Origin: Candidatus Dadabacteria bacterium
Lineage (GTDB): Bacteria; Desulfobacterota_D; UBA1144; Nemesobacterales; UBA2774
Assembly: GCA_020027805.1 (NCBI GenBank)
Contig: JAHKKQ010000034.1
Location: 1 to 15,744, forward strand
Reading direction: 5' to 3'
Length of the DNA stretch: 15,744 bases
A program made the translations under genes and the position numbers. The first letter of the stretch is position 1; every line of letters begins with the position of its first letter. Shown here piece after piece: positions 1 to 7,218 of this stretch. The notes under the pieces were generated by a model, which saw only the letters and a program-made list of their open reading frames with translations, did no database searches and had not been told where the DNA came from.

Positions 1-678
1 TATCGCCTCCGATATGCACTCGACCGCCTCCTCGTTCGATTTCAGATTGGGAGCGAACCCCCCCTCGTCACCGACCGACGTCGAATAGCCCTTCTTCCCG
101 AGGATGGCTTTCAAGCTGTGGAATACCTCGACTCCCGCCCTTATCGCTTCCCTGAAGCTTTTGAAACCGAGCGGGACTATCATGAATTCCTGAAAATCCA
201 GGTTGTTGTCCGCGTGCGCGCCCCCGTTTACTATGTTCATAAGCGGTACGGGGAGCGTATTGGCGGTGACCCCTCCCAGGTACCTGTATAACGGTATGCC
301 GAGGGAATCGGATGCCGCCCTTGCCGCGGCGAGTGAAACCCCGAGTATCGCGTTCGCCCCGAGCTTCGCTTTATTGGGCGTACCGTCGAGTTCGATCATG
401 AGCCCGTCTATGAGGCTTTGGGAAGACGCGTCGAGCCCTTTTAATTTTGGAGCGATGACCCTGTTCACGTTCGCGACCGCTTTCCCGACCCCCTTACCCA
501 GGTACCTCTTGTTATCGTTATCCCTGAGCTCGATTGCTTCATGCTCGCCTGTGGACGCCCCCGACGGGACGGCTGCCCTTCCGAAGGAGCCGTCGTCGCA
601 TAGAATATCCACCTCGATCGTGGGATTCCCCCTCGAGTCCAGTATTTCTCTCGCTCTAATAGAAGTTATCGTGGACAC
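1..678 (-). CDS. eno: Enolase, N-terminal half (partial, runs off the left edge)
   Basis: Enolase interconverts 2-phosphoglycerate and phosphoenolpyruvate in cytosolic glycolysis and gluconeogenesis. The 226 codons present cover about half of the usual 420-430 residues. They read as a textbook enolase: the N-terminal SIRAREILDSRGNPT segment, the mobile substrate loop PSGASTGEHEA (about residues 38-48), GGAHADNN (H155), DFQEFM with the catalytic-region Glu at 164, and VGDEGGFAP with Glu205, which matches Glu209 of the E. coli enzyme. The Mg-binding Asp/Glu and catalytic Lys of the C-terminal half lie outside the window. The start is GTG at 676-678, preceded by a strong GGGAGGA Shine-Dalgarno 7 nt upstream. 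The first residues MSTITSI fit the family, and no ATG fits. The gene is divergent from the lipoprotein at 925 across 246 bp. Nothing is odd apart from the GTG start. Identity is very secure. Confidence 0.97.
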   Translation of the reverse strand, partial: MSTITSIRAREILDSRGNPTIEVDILCDDGSFGRAAVPSGASTGEHEAIELRDNDNKRYLGKGVGKAVANVNRVIAPKLKGLDASSQSLIDGLMIELDGTPNKAKLGANAILGVSLAAARAASDSLGIPLYRYLGGVTANTLPVPLMNIVNGGAHADNNLDFQEFMIVPLGFKSFREAIRAGVEVFHSLKAILGKKGYSTSVGDEGGFAPNLKSNEEAVECISEAI

Positions 679-755
679 TATATATTCCTCCCGCGGGCGC
701 GAATAACGGCTAAGGGAAATTACCACATGAGCCGGCCCCTATCAAATCGGCATAT

Positions 756-784
756 TTTATCGGTTATTATTAATGTATCGTCAA
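756..784 (-). promoter_or_regulatory. Candidate promoter for enolase
   Basis: On the minus strand TTGACG (779-784) is followed after 17 bp by GATAAA (756-761). A shifted -10 reading, TAAAAT (754-759), has a 19-bp gap. Transcription would start near 748 and give a leader of about 70 nt before the GTG. The -35 is good and the -10 mediocre. The rest of the 679-924 gap is AT-rich, and I see no convincing promoter for the lipoprotein on the plus strand there. Confidence 0.3.
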
Positions 785-924
785 TTCCAGCTAACCGTGC
801 GGAATACCATATTGCTAAATAACACGGCATTCGCAGGGGACGGTTTATTGATTTTTGTTGGAAATATACGATATGTTCGGTAAAATCTTGTACTTTAAAA
901 ATAATTCTCCAAGGAAAAACCTCT

Positions 925-2790
925 ATGAAGCTTGCTCGTAAATTTAAGTCGTTCTATATCTTCACATTAATTTCGCTGGCCGCAATACTCGTTTCATGCG
1001 CTGTGGGCGATGACAAAACGCCCGGAACGATATCCGACCTTACCTCCGATGAAATCACGAGACTCCTCGGCTGGACAGCCCCGGGAGACAGCGGCCAGAG
1101 CGGGACGGTGACGATCTATTTCCCGAGGTATTATGACGACGAGCAGGTAGCCGAAATACTGGGCGTCCCCAACCTGGACGGCGTGCCTTTTTCCGAAATC
1201 CAGGAGGCTGTCATAGATAACTTCAAGAACGCGACCCAGGTGCCTGACTTTCAGGTGCCACAGTCCGCCGGGAACCCCGAGACCTTCCTCTCACCGAGGC
1301 TCGACGTCACGGGAGACACGAGATATTTCTATTCCATACGCAGTAACGACGAGACCGGCGGTTCCTCGCAGCCCTCGAATGTGGCCGAGCTTTCGACCCC
1401 GCTTCAGAACGTAAGGTACGTGAGCGGCGAGCCCGGGAGCTGCCTCGGGCAGTCCGTCGCGGCCGGCAATTACGACGGCGAAGAGATAACGCAGAATGTA
1501 TGTATAATCGACGACAACAGCAATAACTGCTTCGGCGGCGGTCAGGATATTGGGATTAACGATATCGCGGTCGGAGACCCGTGTCTCGGCCTCGTATATA
1601 TATTCTTCGGGCAAGGCGACCTCACTGAAGATGGAAGCACTACTATCGATGTTGCAGACGCCGACGTTACGATCATCGGCAACGCGTCCGACAGCTTCGG
1701 GGCCTCTCTCGCCACGACCAACGATTTCACCGGCGACAGTCAGGCGCAGGAGCTAATCATAGGCGCGCCCGAATTTGACGGCGGCACCGGAAAGGTATAT
1801 ATCGTCCCCGGCAGCAGGAACATTATGCCGGTGATCGATCTCGTGAGTGGCACCGAAGACCATTTCGAGATTGTCGGGGAGAACCCCGGGGATAATTTCG
1901 GATTCTCGGTCTCGCAGGGGAGCGGGGTGACGAACGGAAGGGGAGTGTTCATAGTAGGGGCTCCCTTCTACAGCTCCGAGACCGGCCGGGTCTATGTTTT
2001 CAAGGGGGGCGACCTTGAAAAGAACACGGAAGTACCGGCGACCAAAGCTCAAGCCATATTCACGGGACAGCAGGCCGGCGGGTTGTTCGGTTTCGATATA
2101 GCGCTTCTCGGGGAGATCGACGGCGGCTCGGATGAATTCGGCGTCGGAGCCCCCGAGCTCGGCAGGGCCTATGTGATCTTCGGCAAAAACGACCTCAAGG
2201 GCAGAGACCTCGCTACCGATACCTCGGACGTCCTCATCCTCGAAGGGAGCGCCGCCGACGGGTTCGGGACCAGCATATCGGGGGACGGCGATATAGACGA
2301 GGACGGGCTCGAGACGGACGACGTGATCGTCGGCGCGCCCGGGGCGAACAGCGATACGGGCTCAGTGTTCCTCTATTCCGGCGAAGACCTGGAGACAGCA
2401 TTTAAAGACGATACGACTCCCCCGGTCGAAACCGAATTTACGGGCTTAAACCCGGGAGACCTCTTCGGTACGGAGATAAGCGTGTTCCCGTTCTTCACCC
2501 CTGAATTGATATCGCAGCAGAGGAACACGGCCATAGTGCTGGAATTCAAAGTGAGCAACGCGGATTTCGGAGTCGGGGCGCCGGGCGTTCCGAACGGGGC
2601 TGTCTACGTGTTTTTCGGACAGGATGATTTCCCCGGCACGGTTCCCGCCAGTCAAGCGGACATCACCCTTACGGGTGAGGACGGCGATTCCGCTTTCGGA
2701 AACGTCGTCGAATGGCTGGGGGATGTGAACGGCGACCAGGAAGACGATTTCGGGGTCGGCGGCGAGGGCTTTATAAACCTCTATTATTGA
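925..2790 (+). CDS. Secreted lipoprotein: FN3-like domain plus seven-blade FG-GAP (integrin-alpha-like) beta-propeller
   Basis: This is an exported surface or periplasmic protein of unknown partner. Residues 1-24 form a basic, hydrophobic signal peptide ending in the lipobox L-V-S-C with the lipidated Cys at 25. Residues about 33-157 look like a fibronectin type III domain (LGWTAPGD near 48; YFYSIRSNDE near 134; PSN near 150) with an insertion in the middle. The rest is a run of FG-GAP repeats, recognised by a FG-x-S-type turn, an acidic Asp-rich loop and V/I-GAP followed by VY-I/V-F. I count seven units, starting near residues 173, 257, 324, 386, 446, 512 and 590, which would close a seven-bladed propeller. 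The acidic loops (for example GDIDEDG near 455 and DVNGDQEDD near 600) suggest Ca2+ sites. Blade 1 holds four Cys (173, 193, 202, 220). Start: AAGGA lies 9 nt before the ATG. The gene stands alone, divergent from enolase and convergent with the exporter operon. Architecture is confident; the ligand is unknown. Confidence 0.85.
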   Translation: MKLARKFKSFYIFTLISLAAILVSCAVGDDKTPGTISDLTSDEITRLLGWTAPGDSGQSGTVTIYFPRYYDDEQVAEILGVPNLDGVPFSEIQEAVIDNFKNATQVPDFQVPQSAGNPETFLSPRLDVTGDTRYFYSIRSNDETGGSSQPSNVAELSTPLQNVRYVSGEPGSCLGQSVAAGNYDGEEITQNVCIIDDNSNNCFGGGQDIGINDIAVGDPCLGLVYIFFGQGDLTEDGSTTIDVADADVTIIGNASDSFGASLATTNDFTGDSQAQELIIGAPEFDGGTGKVYIVPGSRNIMPVIDLVSGTEDHFEIVGENPGDNFGFSVSQGSGVTNGRGVFIVGAPFYSSETGRVYVFKGGDLEKNTEVPATKAQAIFTGQQAGGLFGFDIALLGEIDGGSDEFGVGAPELGRAYVIFGKNDLKGRDLATDTSDVLILEGSAADGFGTSISGDGDIDEDGLETDDVIVGAPGANSDTGSVFLYSGEDLETAFKDDTTPPVETEFTGLNPGDLFGTEISVFPFFTPELISQQRNTAIVLEFKVSNADFGVGAPGVPNGAVYVFFGQDDFPGTVPASQADITLTGEDGDSAFGNVVEWLGDVNGDQEDDFGVGGEGFINLYY

Positions 2791-2818
2791 TACCACCCGC
2801 CCCGGCGGAAAGGGATTC

Positions 2819-4021
2819 TTACTCGTATCTCAGGGCCTCGATCGGATCGAGCTTGGACGCCTTCCGCGCGGGATAGATACCGAAAAATATTCCGATCAGC
2901 GCTGCGAAGCAGAATGAGACCAGTATCGATTCAGGCGATATTACGCTCTTCCATCCGGTGAACGAAGACCCTATCTGGGACCCCAGCACCCCTGCCGCTA
3001 TGCCGATCACGCCGCCCGTAAGCGAGAGCAGCACGGCCTCTATCAGGAACTGCATCATAATATCCTTTCCTTTGGCCCCGACCGCCATCCGTATCCCGAT
3101 CTCTTTCGTCCTCTCGCCCACCGATACGAGCATAATGTTCATTATCCCGATGCCGCCCACGACGAGCGAGATCGAGGCTATGCTCCCCAGGAGCACCGTC
3201 ATGATATTAGAGATTGCGAATATCCTGTCTATGACGCCCGTCTGAGATTTTATATAAAAGTTGTCGTCTTCGTTCTTGTCGAGCTTGTGCCTTTCCCTGA
3301 GTACGAGTTTTATCCGGGATTCTGCGGCAGGTATGTCTTCCGGCGCCGCAACGGATACCGATATCGACTCCAGTATGTCTGTGCCCAGTATCCTCTTCTG
3401 GAACGTCGTGTAAGGGATGAGCGCCACGTCGTCCTGGTCCCTCCCCCCGCTCGTCTGCCCGAGCGTGCTCATCACGCCTATCACCCTGAACGAATCCTTT
3501 CCGATCCTGACCGTAAGCCCGACCGGGTCCCTGTATCCGAAGAGGTTCGCTACCACAGACCTCCCGAGGACGCAGACGTTCTCGGTCTTCGCTACGTCTT
3601 CATTATTGAAGAAGACCCCCGCGTCGGGGTACCAGTCGTTTATGAACACGAAATCGGGGCTCGTCCCGACGACCACCGTGAACCAGTTCCTGTTTCCCCA
3701 TACCACCTGCTCCGGGGCGTCGACCATGGGAGAGACGTACTCCACTATGTCGAGATTCTTTATTGCGTCCGCGTCGTCCGCTGTGAGGTCTATCGCGTTT
3801 TCCTGCACCCCCACGCCCCTTTTCCCGGGGCTTATGAAGAGGGACTTTCCGCCTAAGCTCGTAAGCTGCTCCTCGATCATCTTGTTCGCCCCCTGGGTCA
3901 GGGAAACGAGGGATATCACCGCCGCGACGCCTATGATGATACCGAGGGTCGTAAGTATCGACCTTACCTTGTTTGATCTTATTGCTCTCGAAGAGACACT
4001 GAGCGCAGCCAGGAAATTCAT
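2819..4021 (-). CDS. MacB/FtsX-type ABC transporter permease
   Basis: This is the membrane subunit of a MacB-type (type VII ABC) mechanotransmission exporter, which works in the inner membrane with the ATPase encoded just upstream and the periplasmic adaptor. At 400 residues it shows the family layout. TM1 is at about 22-44 (the TTLGIIIGVAAVI stretch). A large MacB_PCD periplasmic domain spans about 45-270. Three C-terminal helices lie at about 274-300, 324-348 and 364-384, with the cytoplasmic coupling stretch GERTKEIGIRMAVGA near 302-316. The typical tail PARKASKLDPIEALRYE is present. The ATG overlaps the stop codon of the ATPase gene as ATGA (4018-4021). There is no Shine-Dalgarno of its own, so translation is probably coupled. 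In E. coli MacB this permease is fused to its ATPase; here the two are separate, as in LolCDE or YknYZ. The substrate cannot be read from sequence. Confidence 0.93.
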   Translation of the reverse strand: MNFLAALSVSSRAIRSNKVRSILTTLGIIIGVAAVISLVSLTQGANKMIEEQLTSLGGKSLFISPGKRGVGVQENAIDLTADDADAIKNLDIVEYVSPMVDAPEQVVWGNRNWFTVVVGTSPDFVFINDWYPDAGVFFNNEDVAKTENVCVLGRSVVANLFGYRDPVGLTVRIGKDSFRVIGVMSTLGQTSGGRDQDDVALIPYTTFQKRILGTDILESISVSVAAPEDIPAAESRIKLVLRERHKLDKNEDDNFYIKSQTGVIDRIFAISNIMTVLLGSIASISLVVGGIGIMNIMLVSVGERTKEIGIRMAVGAKGKDIMMQFLIEAVLLSLTGGVIGIAAGVLGSQIGSSFTGWKSVISPESILVSFCFAALIGIFFGIYPARKASKLDPIEALRYE

Positions 4022-4743
4022 GTCGGTACCGTTCGCGCGGCCCTTACGCCCCTGCCGTTTTTACTCTTTTCTTCGGTTACGGAGCCGTCCTTGAATATTA
4101 CGATCCGCTCGGCGTTCTCGGCGATATCGTGCTCGTGCGTGATTATGATTATCGTCTTGCCCTGCTCGTTGAGAGATCTGAATATCTCCATTATCTCGCT
4201 GCTCATGGCCGTGTCGAGGTTCCCGGTGGGCTCGTCGGCGAGTATTATGCTCGGGTCGTTCACTATGGCGCGCGCTATGGCCACTCGCTGCTGCTGGCCG
4301 CCCGAGAGCTGTGAGGGGAAGTGTTTCTCCCTTCCGCCGAGCCCGACTCGCGAGAGCGCCTCGTAAGCACGCTCTGCCCTCGTCCGCGACGGCGTATTGT
4401 TATATATCATCGGCAGCTCCACGTTCTCGGCGGCGGTCGTCCTCGCAAGGAGGTTGAAGCTCTGGAACACGAATCCGATTTTCCTGTTCCTTATATCGGC
4501 GAGCTCGTCCTTCTCCATCTCGGAGACCTTGCTGCCGTCGAGGTAATAATTCCCGGAGGTCGGCTTGTCGAGGCACCCGATGATATTCATGAACGTGCTC
4601 TTCCCGGAGCCCGAGGACCCCATTATGGATACGAACTCCCCTTCCCTGATATCTATGGAAACGCCCCTCAGCGCGTGGACCTCCGTGTCCCCGAGCTTAT
4701 AGACCTTGTGTATGTCCTTCGTGACGATGACGTTCCCGCCCAT
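4018..4743 (-). CDS. ABC transporter ATPase, MacB/LolD type
   Basis: This is the cytoplasmic ATP-hydrolysing subunit (241 aa) that would power the permease encoded downstream. All motifs are intact: Walker A GSSGSGKST (42-50), Q-loop Gln94 in FVFQSFNLL, signature LSGGQ (146-150), Walker B IILADEP with the catalytic Glu171, D-loop GNLD (174-177) and switch His203. QSFNLL and the SGGQQQRVAIARA run are typical of the MacB/LolD/YknY subfamily. The basic C-terminal tail (about 226-241) is low in information. The gene begins 3 nt after the adaptor stop codon, with a GAGGAG sequence inside the end of the adaptor gene about 10 nt upstream. Its last bases overlap the permease start. Family assignment is very secure; calling it MacB rather than LolD rests on the MacA- and TolC-like neighbours. 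Confidence 0.95.
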   Translation of the reverse strand: MGGNVIVTKDIHKVYKLGDTEVHALRGVSIDIREGEFVSIMGSSGSGKSTFMNIIGCLDKPTSGNYYLDGSKVSEMEKDELADIRNRKIGFVFQSFNLLARTTAAENVELPMIYNNTPSRTRAERAYEALSRVGLGGREKHFPSQLSGGQQQRVAIARAIVNDPSIILADEPTGNLDTAMSSEIMEIFRSLNEQGKTIIIITHEHDIAENAERIVIFKDGSVTEEKSKNGRGVRAARTVPT

Positions 4744-4746
4744 CCG

Positions 4747-5895
4747 TCAGAATCTCCTCGGCTGGGGGAGGTAGGACGAGCTTCCGTTCGATTTCGAGCC
4801 TGCTACGGCCTCCACGATGATCTTCTGCCCTTCTTTCAAGCCCCCGTCCAGTATCTCGGTGTAAATATCGTCGCTGACCCCGATCTTTACGGGGAGCGCT
4901 CCGATCTGGCCGTTCTTGAGGGTTATCCATACGTACGAATTATCCGAGAGCTCGTCGGGCCTGTCCTTTATATCGGCCGAAGAGGGCGGGATGAACCTGA
5001 GCGCCGCTGTCGGCACCCTGAGGACGTCCTTCTTGTCGGCTACGACTATCTTCACCTCAGCCGTCATCCCGGGTTTTAATTTCCTTTCTTCGTTCCCGGT
5101 CTCGACGACCACATTATATGTGACGACGTTGTTTGTTATTATCGGTTCGTTCCTCACCTGCGATACGGTCCCTTCGAACCTCTCGCCGGGATAGGCGTCC
5201 ACCTTGAAATAGGCCTTCTGGCCGGTGACGAGCTTCCCTATGTCGGCCTCGCTCACCTTCGTGTCAATTTTCATATCCGTGAGGTCGTTCGATATTACGA
5301 AGAGGGGCTTTCCGCCCGTCGTGACGGATTCGCCGGCGTTTATGTTCCTCGAAAGCACTATGCCGTCTATGGGCGACCTGACTACCGTATTTTCGAGATT
5401 TGTCCTGGCGATGTCGAGGGTGACCTTCGACTGGTCGAAAGCCGCGAGCGCCCCGGAATATTTGGCCTGCGAGTCGTCGAACTCCTCTTTGGGAATAAGC
5501 CTTTTTTCGTAGAGCTCCTTGTTCGCCTTGTAAAGCGAGCTTGCGATGCTGAAGTCCGCTTCCGCCTTCTTCATGCTGGCCTCGGCCCTCTTGAACTCGA
5601 TTTTAAGCGGCGCCGGGTCTATTTCCGCAAGCGGGTCGCCTTTCTTCACCTCGGAGTTGAAGTCGGCGTTCATGTTGTTCACCGTGCCCTGGACCTGTGA
5701 GCCGACTCCGATTGTGGTGAGCGGGTTCAGCGTCCCCGTAGCCGTAATGAGCGATATTACGTCGTTCCTGTCGGCCTCGGCAGTCCTGTATGTGATACGG
5801 GAATCGTTTCCTCCGAGGAACCTGGGCACAACGAAGATGCCCAATAACAGTATTACGATCAGCCCCGCGGCCGTCTTCTTATTTATCCACTTCAT
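4747..5895 (-). CDS. MacA-like periplasmic adaptor (membrane fusion protein)
   Basis: This is an inner-membrane-anchored adaptor (382 aa) that would bridge the MacB-type permease and the TolC-type channel. An N-terminal membrane helix (about residues 8-26) is followed by the first half of the lipoyl/barrel-sandwich domain (GSQVQGTVN near 65 to EIDPAPL). Next come an alpha-hairpin rich in Ala, Lys and Glu (about 97-168), the second lipoyl half (VVRSPIDGIVLSRNINAGE, about 171-189), a beta-barrel (about 200-285, with LKPGMTAEVKI near 274) and a membrane-proximal domain. The MacA-style insertion after VPTAALRFIPP is present. I chose ATG 5895 because AGGTGG lies 5 nt upstream. An in-frame GTG at 5904 (three residues longer) has no visible Shine-Dalgarno. 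Either way the start lies inside the end of the tolC-like gene, which implies coupled translation. The C-terminus ends in a Ser- and Pro-rich tail. Confidence 0.92.
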   Translation of the reverse strand: MKWINKKTAAGLIVILLLGIFVVPRFLGGNDSRITYRTAEADRNDVISLITATGTLNPLTTIGVGSQVQGTVNNMNADFNSEVKKGDPLAEIDPAPLKIEFKRAEASMKKAEADFSIASSLYKANKELYEKRLIPKEEFDDSQAKYSGALAAFDQSKVTLDIARTNLENTVVRSPIDGIVLSRNINAGESVTTGGKPLFVISNDLTDMKIDTKVSEADIGKLVTGQKAYFKVDAYPGERFEGTVSQVRNEPIITNNVVTYNVVVETGNEERKLKPGMTAEVKIVVADKKDVLRVPTAALRFIPPSSADIKDRPDELSDNSYVWITLKNGQIGALPVKIGVSDDIYTEILDGGLKEGQKIIVEAVAGSKSNGSSSYLPQPRRF

Positions 5896-7120
5896 CCGTT
5901 CCACCTATGGCGCGTTCGAGCCTCGCGGCCGTGATATTATAATTGTAGATAGACTGCATGTATGCCGCTTTGCTCGAAGAGTAGATGGCTTCCGCCTCCG
6001 CGAGCTCGAGCTCGGACGCCCTCTCGAGCCTGTACCTTTCCTGCGCCAGGAGGAAGCTCCTCTCTGCCGATTCCCTCGTCTTCTCCGTTATCTGTATGTT
6101 CTCTTCCGCGAGATCCAGGTCGAGCTTGAGCTGCTTAACCTCAGCCGCGATCTCGACCCTCGCCGTCTCCATCTCCGCCTGGGAGCGCATCAGCTTCGCC
6201 TTTGCGTCCTGCACGTTGGCGAAACGCGAGAACCCGTCGAATATAGGGAACTGGAGCCCTACGCCGGCTATGAACCCGGGCGTCTCGGCCCCTTCCCCCT
6301 TGAACCTGTAAGCCGTCCTTCCGAAAAGCAGGGGATAAAACTCCTTTTTCGTCGCCGCGACGTTCGCCTTCATCGAGACCTCCTGCGCTTTAAGGCTCTT
6401 CAATTCGGGTCTCGTGTCGAGCGCCCGGTCTATCGAATCCTCGAGGTTTATATCTTTTTTCTTATAATGGAGCGAATCGACGAGCTCGAAATTGAATTCG
6501 CCCTCGAGGCCCATTGCCGTCATTAGACTGTCCTCCGCGATCTCGAGATCGTTCCTCGCAGCCGAGAGCTCCATCTTCGAGTTGCCGAGGTTGACCTCTT
6601 CCTTCGTGACCTCTATCTGAGAGATCCTGCCCGCCTTATAAAACCCCTCGGCGCGCTCGAAACGCTTTTCCGCCTCCACCGCTTTTTTTTCGTATGCTTC
6701 TGTAATATGCGTTTGAGAGAGGACCGTGTAATAGCTGACGATCGTGTTGAGCTCTATATCCTCCCTCGTCGTCTCCCTCTGGTACTTCGAGGACTCGAGC
6801 TGCGCCTTGCTCGACTTCACCTTATTCGACGTCCGCCCGAAATCCCATATCATCTGGTCGAGGAAGAAGCCCGATTCCCGCCCCACGAACGGGACGATGA
6901 TCCGTGTGTAGATCTCAGGATAATAGGGGGCCTGCATATTCCTTACGAACGCCTTCGATACCTCGACGTCGGCTTCGGAAACTCTAATGCCAGGGTTCTT
7001 TTCGAGGGCGGTGCCGACAGCGTCTTCCAGGGTCAGGACCTTTTTATCCTGAGACCCGGCCGTGTCGAGGCTCGAAAGAAGCATAAAAAAGACGATAAAT
7101 CCTGTACCCAGGGTCCTCAT
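5879..7120 (-). CDS. TolC-family outer-membrane efflux protein
   Basis: This is the outer-membrane channel of the tripartite exporter (413 aa). A signal peptide occupies about residues 1-23, with likely cleavage after TAGS. Two outer-membrane-efflux-protein repeats follow (about 27-215 and 218-405). Each starts with the typical LEDAVGTALEKNP-like helix or its degenerate copy (DSIDRALDTRPELKSL near 216) and is dominated by long, Ala/Glu/Lys-rich coiled helices (for example AKLMRSQAEMETARVEIAAEVKQL). The C-terminal helix has the usual Y-N-x-x-AxARLERAIG ending. AAGGA lies 6 nt before the ATG. It is the first gene of the operon (channel, adaptor, ATPase, permease) and faces hemW across a 98-bp divergent region with a strong dyad. 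Substrate unknown; macrolides, lipopeptides or metabolites are all possible for this class. Confidence 0.93.
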   Translation of the reverse strand: MRTLGTGFIVFFMLLSSLDTAGSQDKKVLTLEDAVGTALEKNPGIRVSEADVEVSKAFVRNMQAPYYPEIYTRIIVPFVGRESGFFLDQMIWDFGRTSNKVKSSKAQLESSKYQRETTREDIELNTIVSYYTVLSQTHITEAYEKKAVEAEKRFERAEGFYKAGRISQIEVTKEEVNLGNSKMELSAARNDLEIAEDSLMTAMGLEGEFNFELVDSLHYKKKDINLEDSIDRALDTRPELKSLKAQEVSMKANVAATKKEFYPLLFGRTAYRFKGEGAETPGFIAGVGLQFPIFDGFSRFANVQDAKAKLMRSQAEMETARVEIAAEVKQLKLDLDLAEENIQITEKTRESAERSFLLAQERYRLERASELELAEAEAIYSSSKAAYMQSIYNYNITAARLERAIGGTDEVDK

Positions 7121-7140
7121 ATCATATCCTTATTAAAGCA

Positions 7141-7171
7141 ATAATATGACGCTAAAACATATCCGTTGCAA
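7141..7171 (-). promoter_or_regulatory. Candidate promoter of the tolC-macA-macB-like operon
   Basis: On the minus strand a TTGCAA hexamer (7166-7171) lies inside the left GTTGCAAC palindrome. It is followed by TATTAT (7141-7146) with a 19-bp spacer, or by the poorer CATATT with 17 bp. The spacer is longer than ideal, so the promoter may be weak or activator-dependent. The start codon is at 7118-7120. Confidence 0.35.
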
Positions 7172-7191
7172 CACTCCCCTGTGTTGCAACG
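7164..7191. promoter_or_regulatory. Perfect 11-bp inverted repeat, candidate operator between divergent genes
   Basis: CGTTGCAACAC (7164-7174) and its exact reverse complement GTGTTGCAACG (7181-7191) flank a 6-bp centre. Each arm contains the self-complementary octamer GTTGCAAC, so the site holds two palindromes 18 bp apart, centre to centre, which is close to two helical turns. Because the flanking genes diverge, it cannot be a transcription terminator for either of them. A dimer- or tetramer-binding operator is the simplest reading. Each octamer also supplies the TTGCAA -35-like hexamer of one outward promoter. Confidence 0.6.
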
Positions 7192-7212
7192 TCCCCGCCG
7201 CTCCCGTAAAAT
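7184..7212 (+). promoter_or_regulatory. Candidate promoter of hemW (leaderless)
   Basis: TTGCAA (7184-7189), a 17-bp spacer, then TAAAAT (7207-7212). Counting 7 nt from the -10 puts +1 at 7219, exactly the A of the hemW ATG. There is no Shine-Dalgarno before that ATG. The -35 hexamer lies inside the right GTTGCAAC palindrome. Confidence 0.5.
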
Positions 7213-7218
7213 ACTGGA

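Noticed and set aside
203..706. 167-residue plus-strand open frame at the left edge
   Set aside because: It lies antisense to enolase, which has every family motif on the minus strand.
2797..2808. Small CCGC/GCGG hairpin between the converging lipoprotein and permease genes
   Set aside because: The stem is four base pairs with no T-run on either strand; not supported as a bidirectional terminator.
4321..6526. Long plus-strand open frames (4321-5079 and 5546-6526) opposite the exporter operon
   Set aside because: Both are shadows of the ATPase, adaptor and channel genes. They have skewed composition, no family features and no ribosome sites that make sense.
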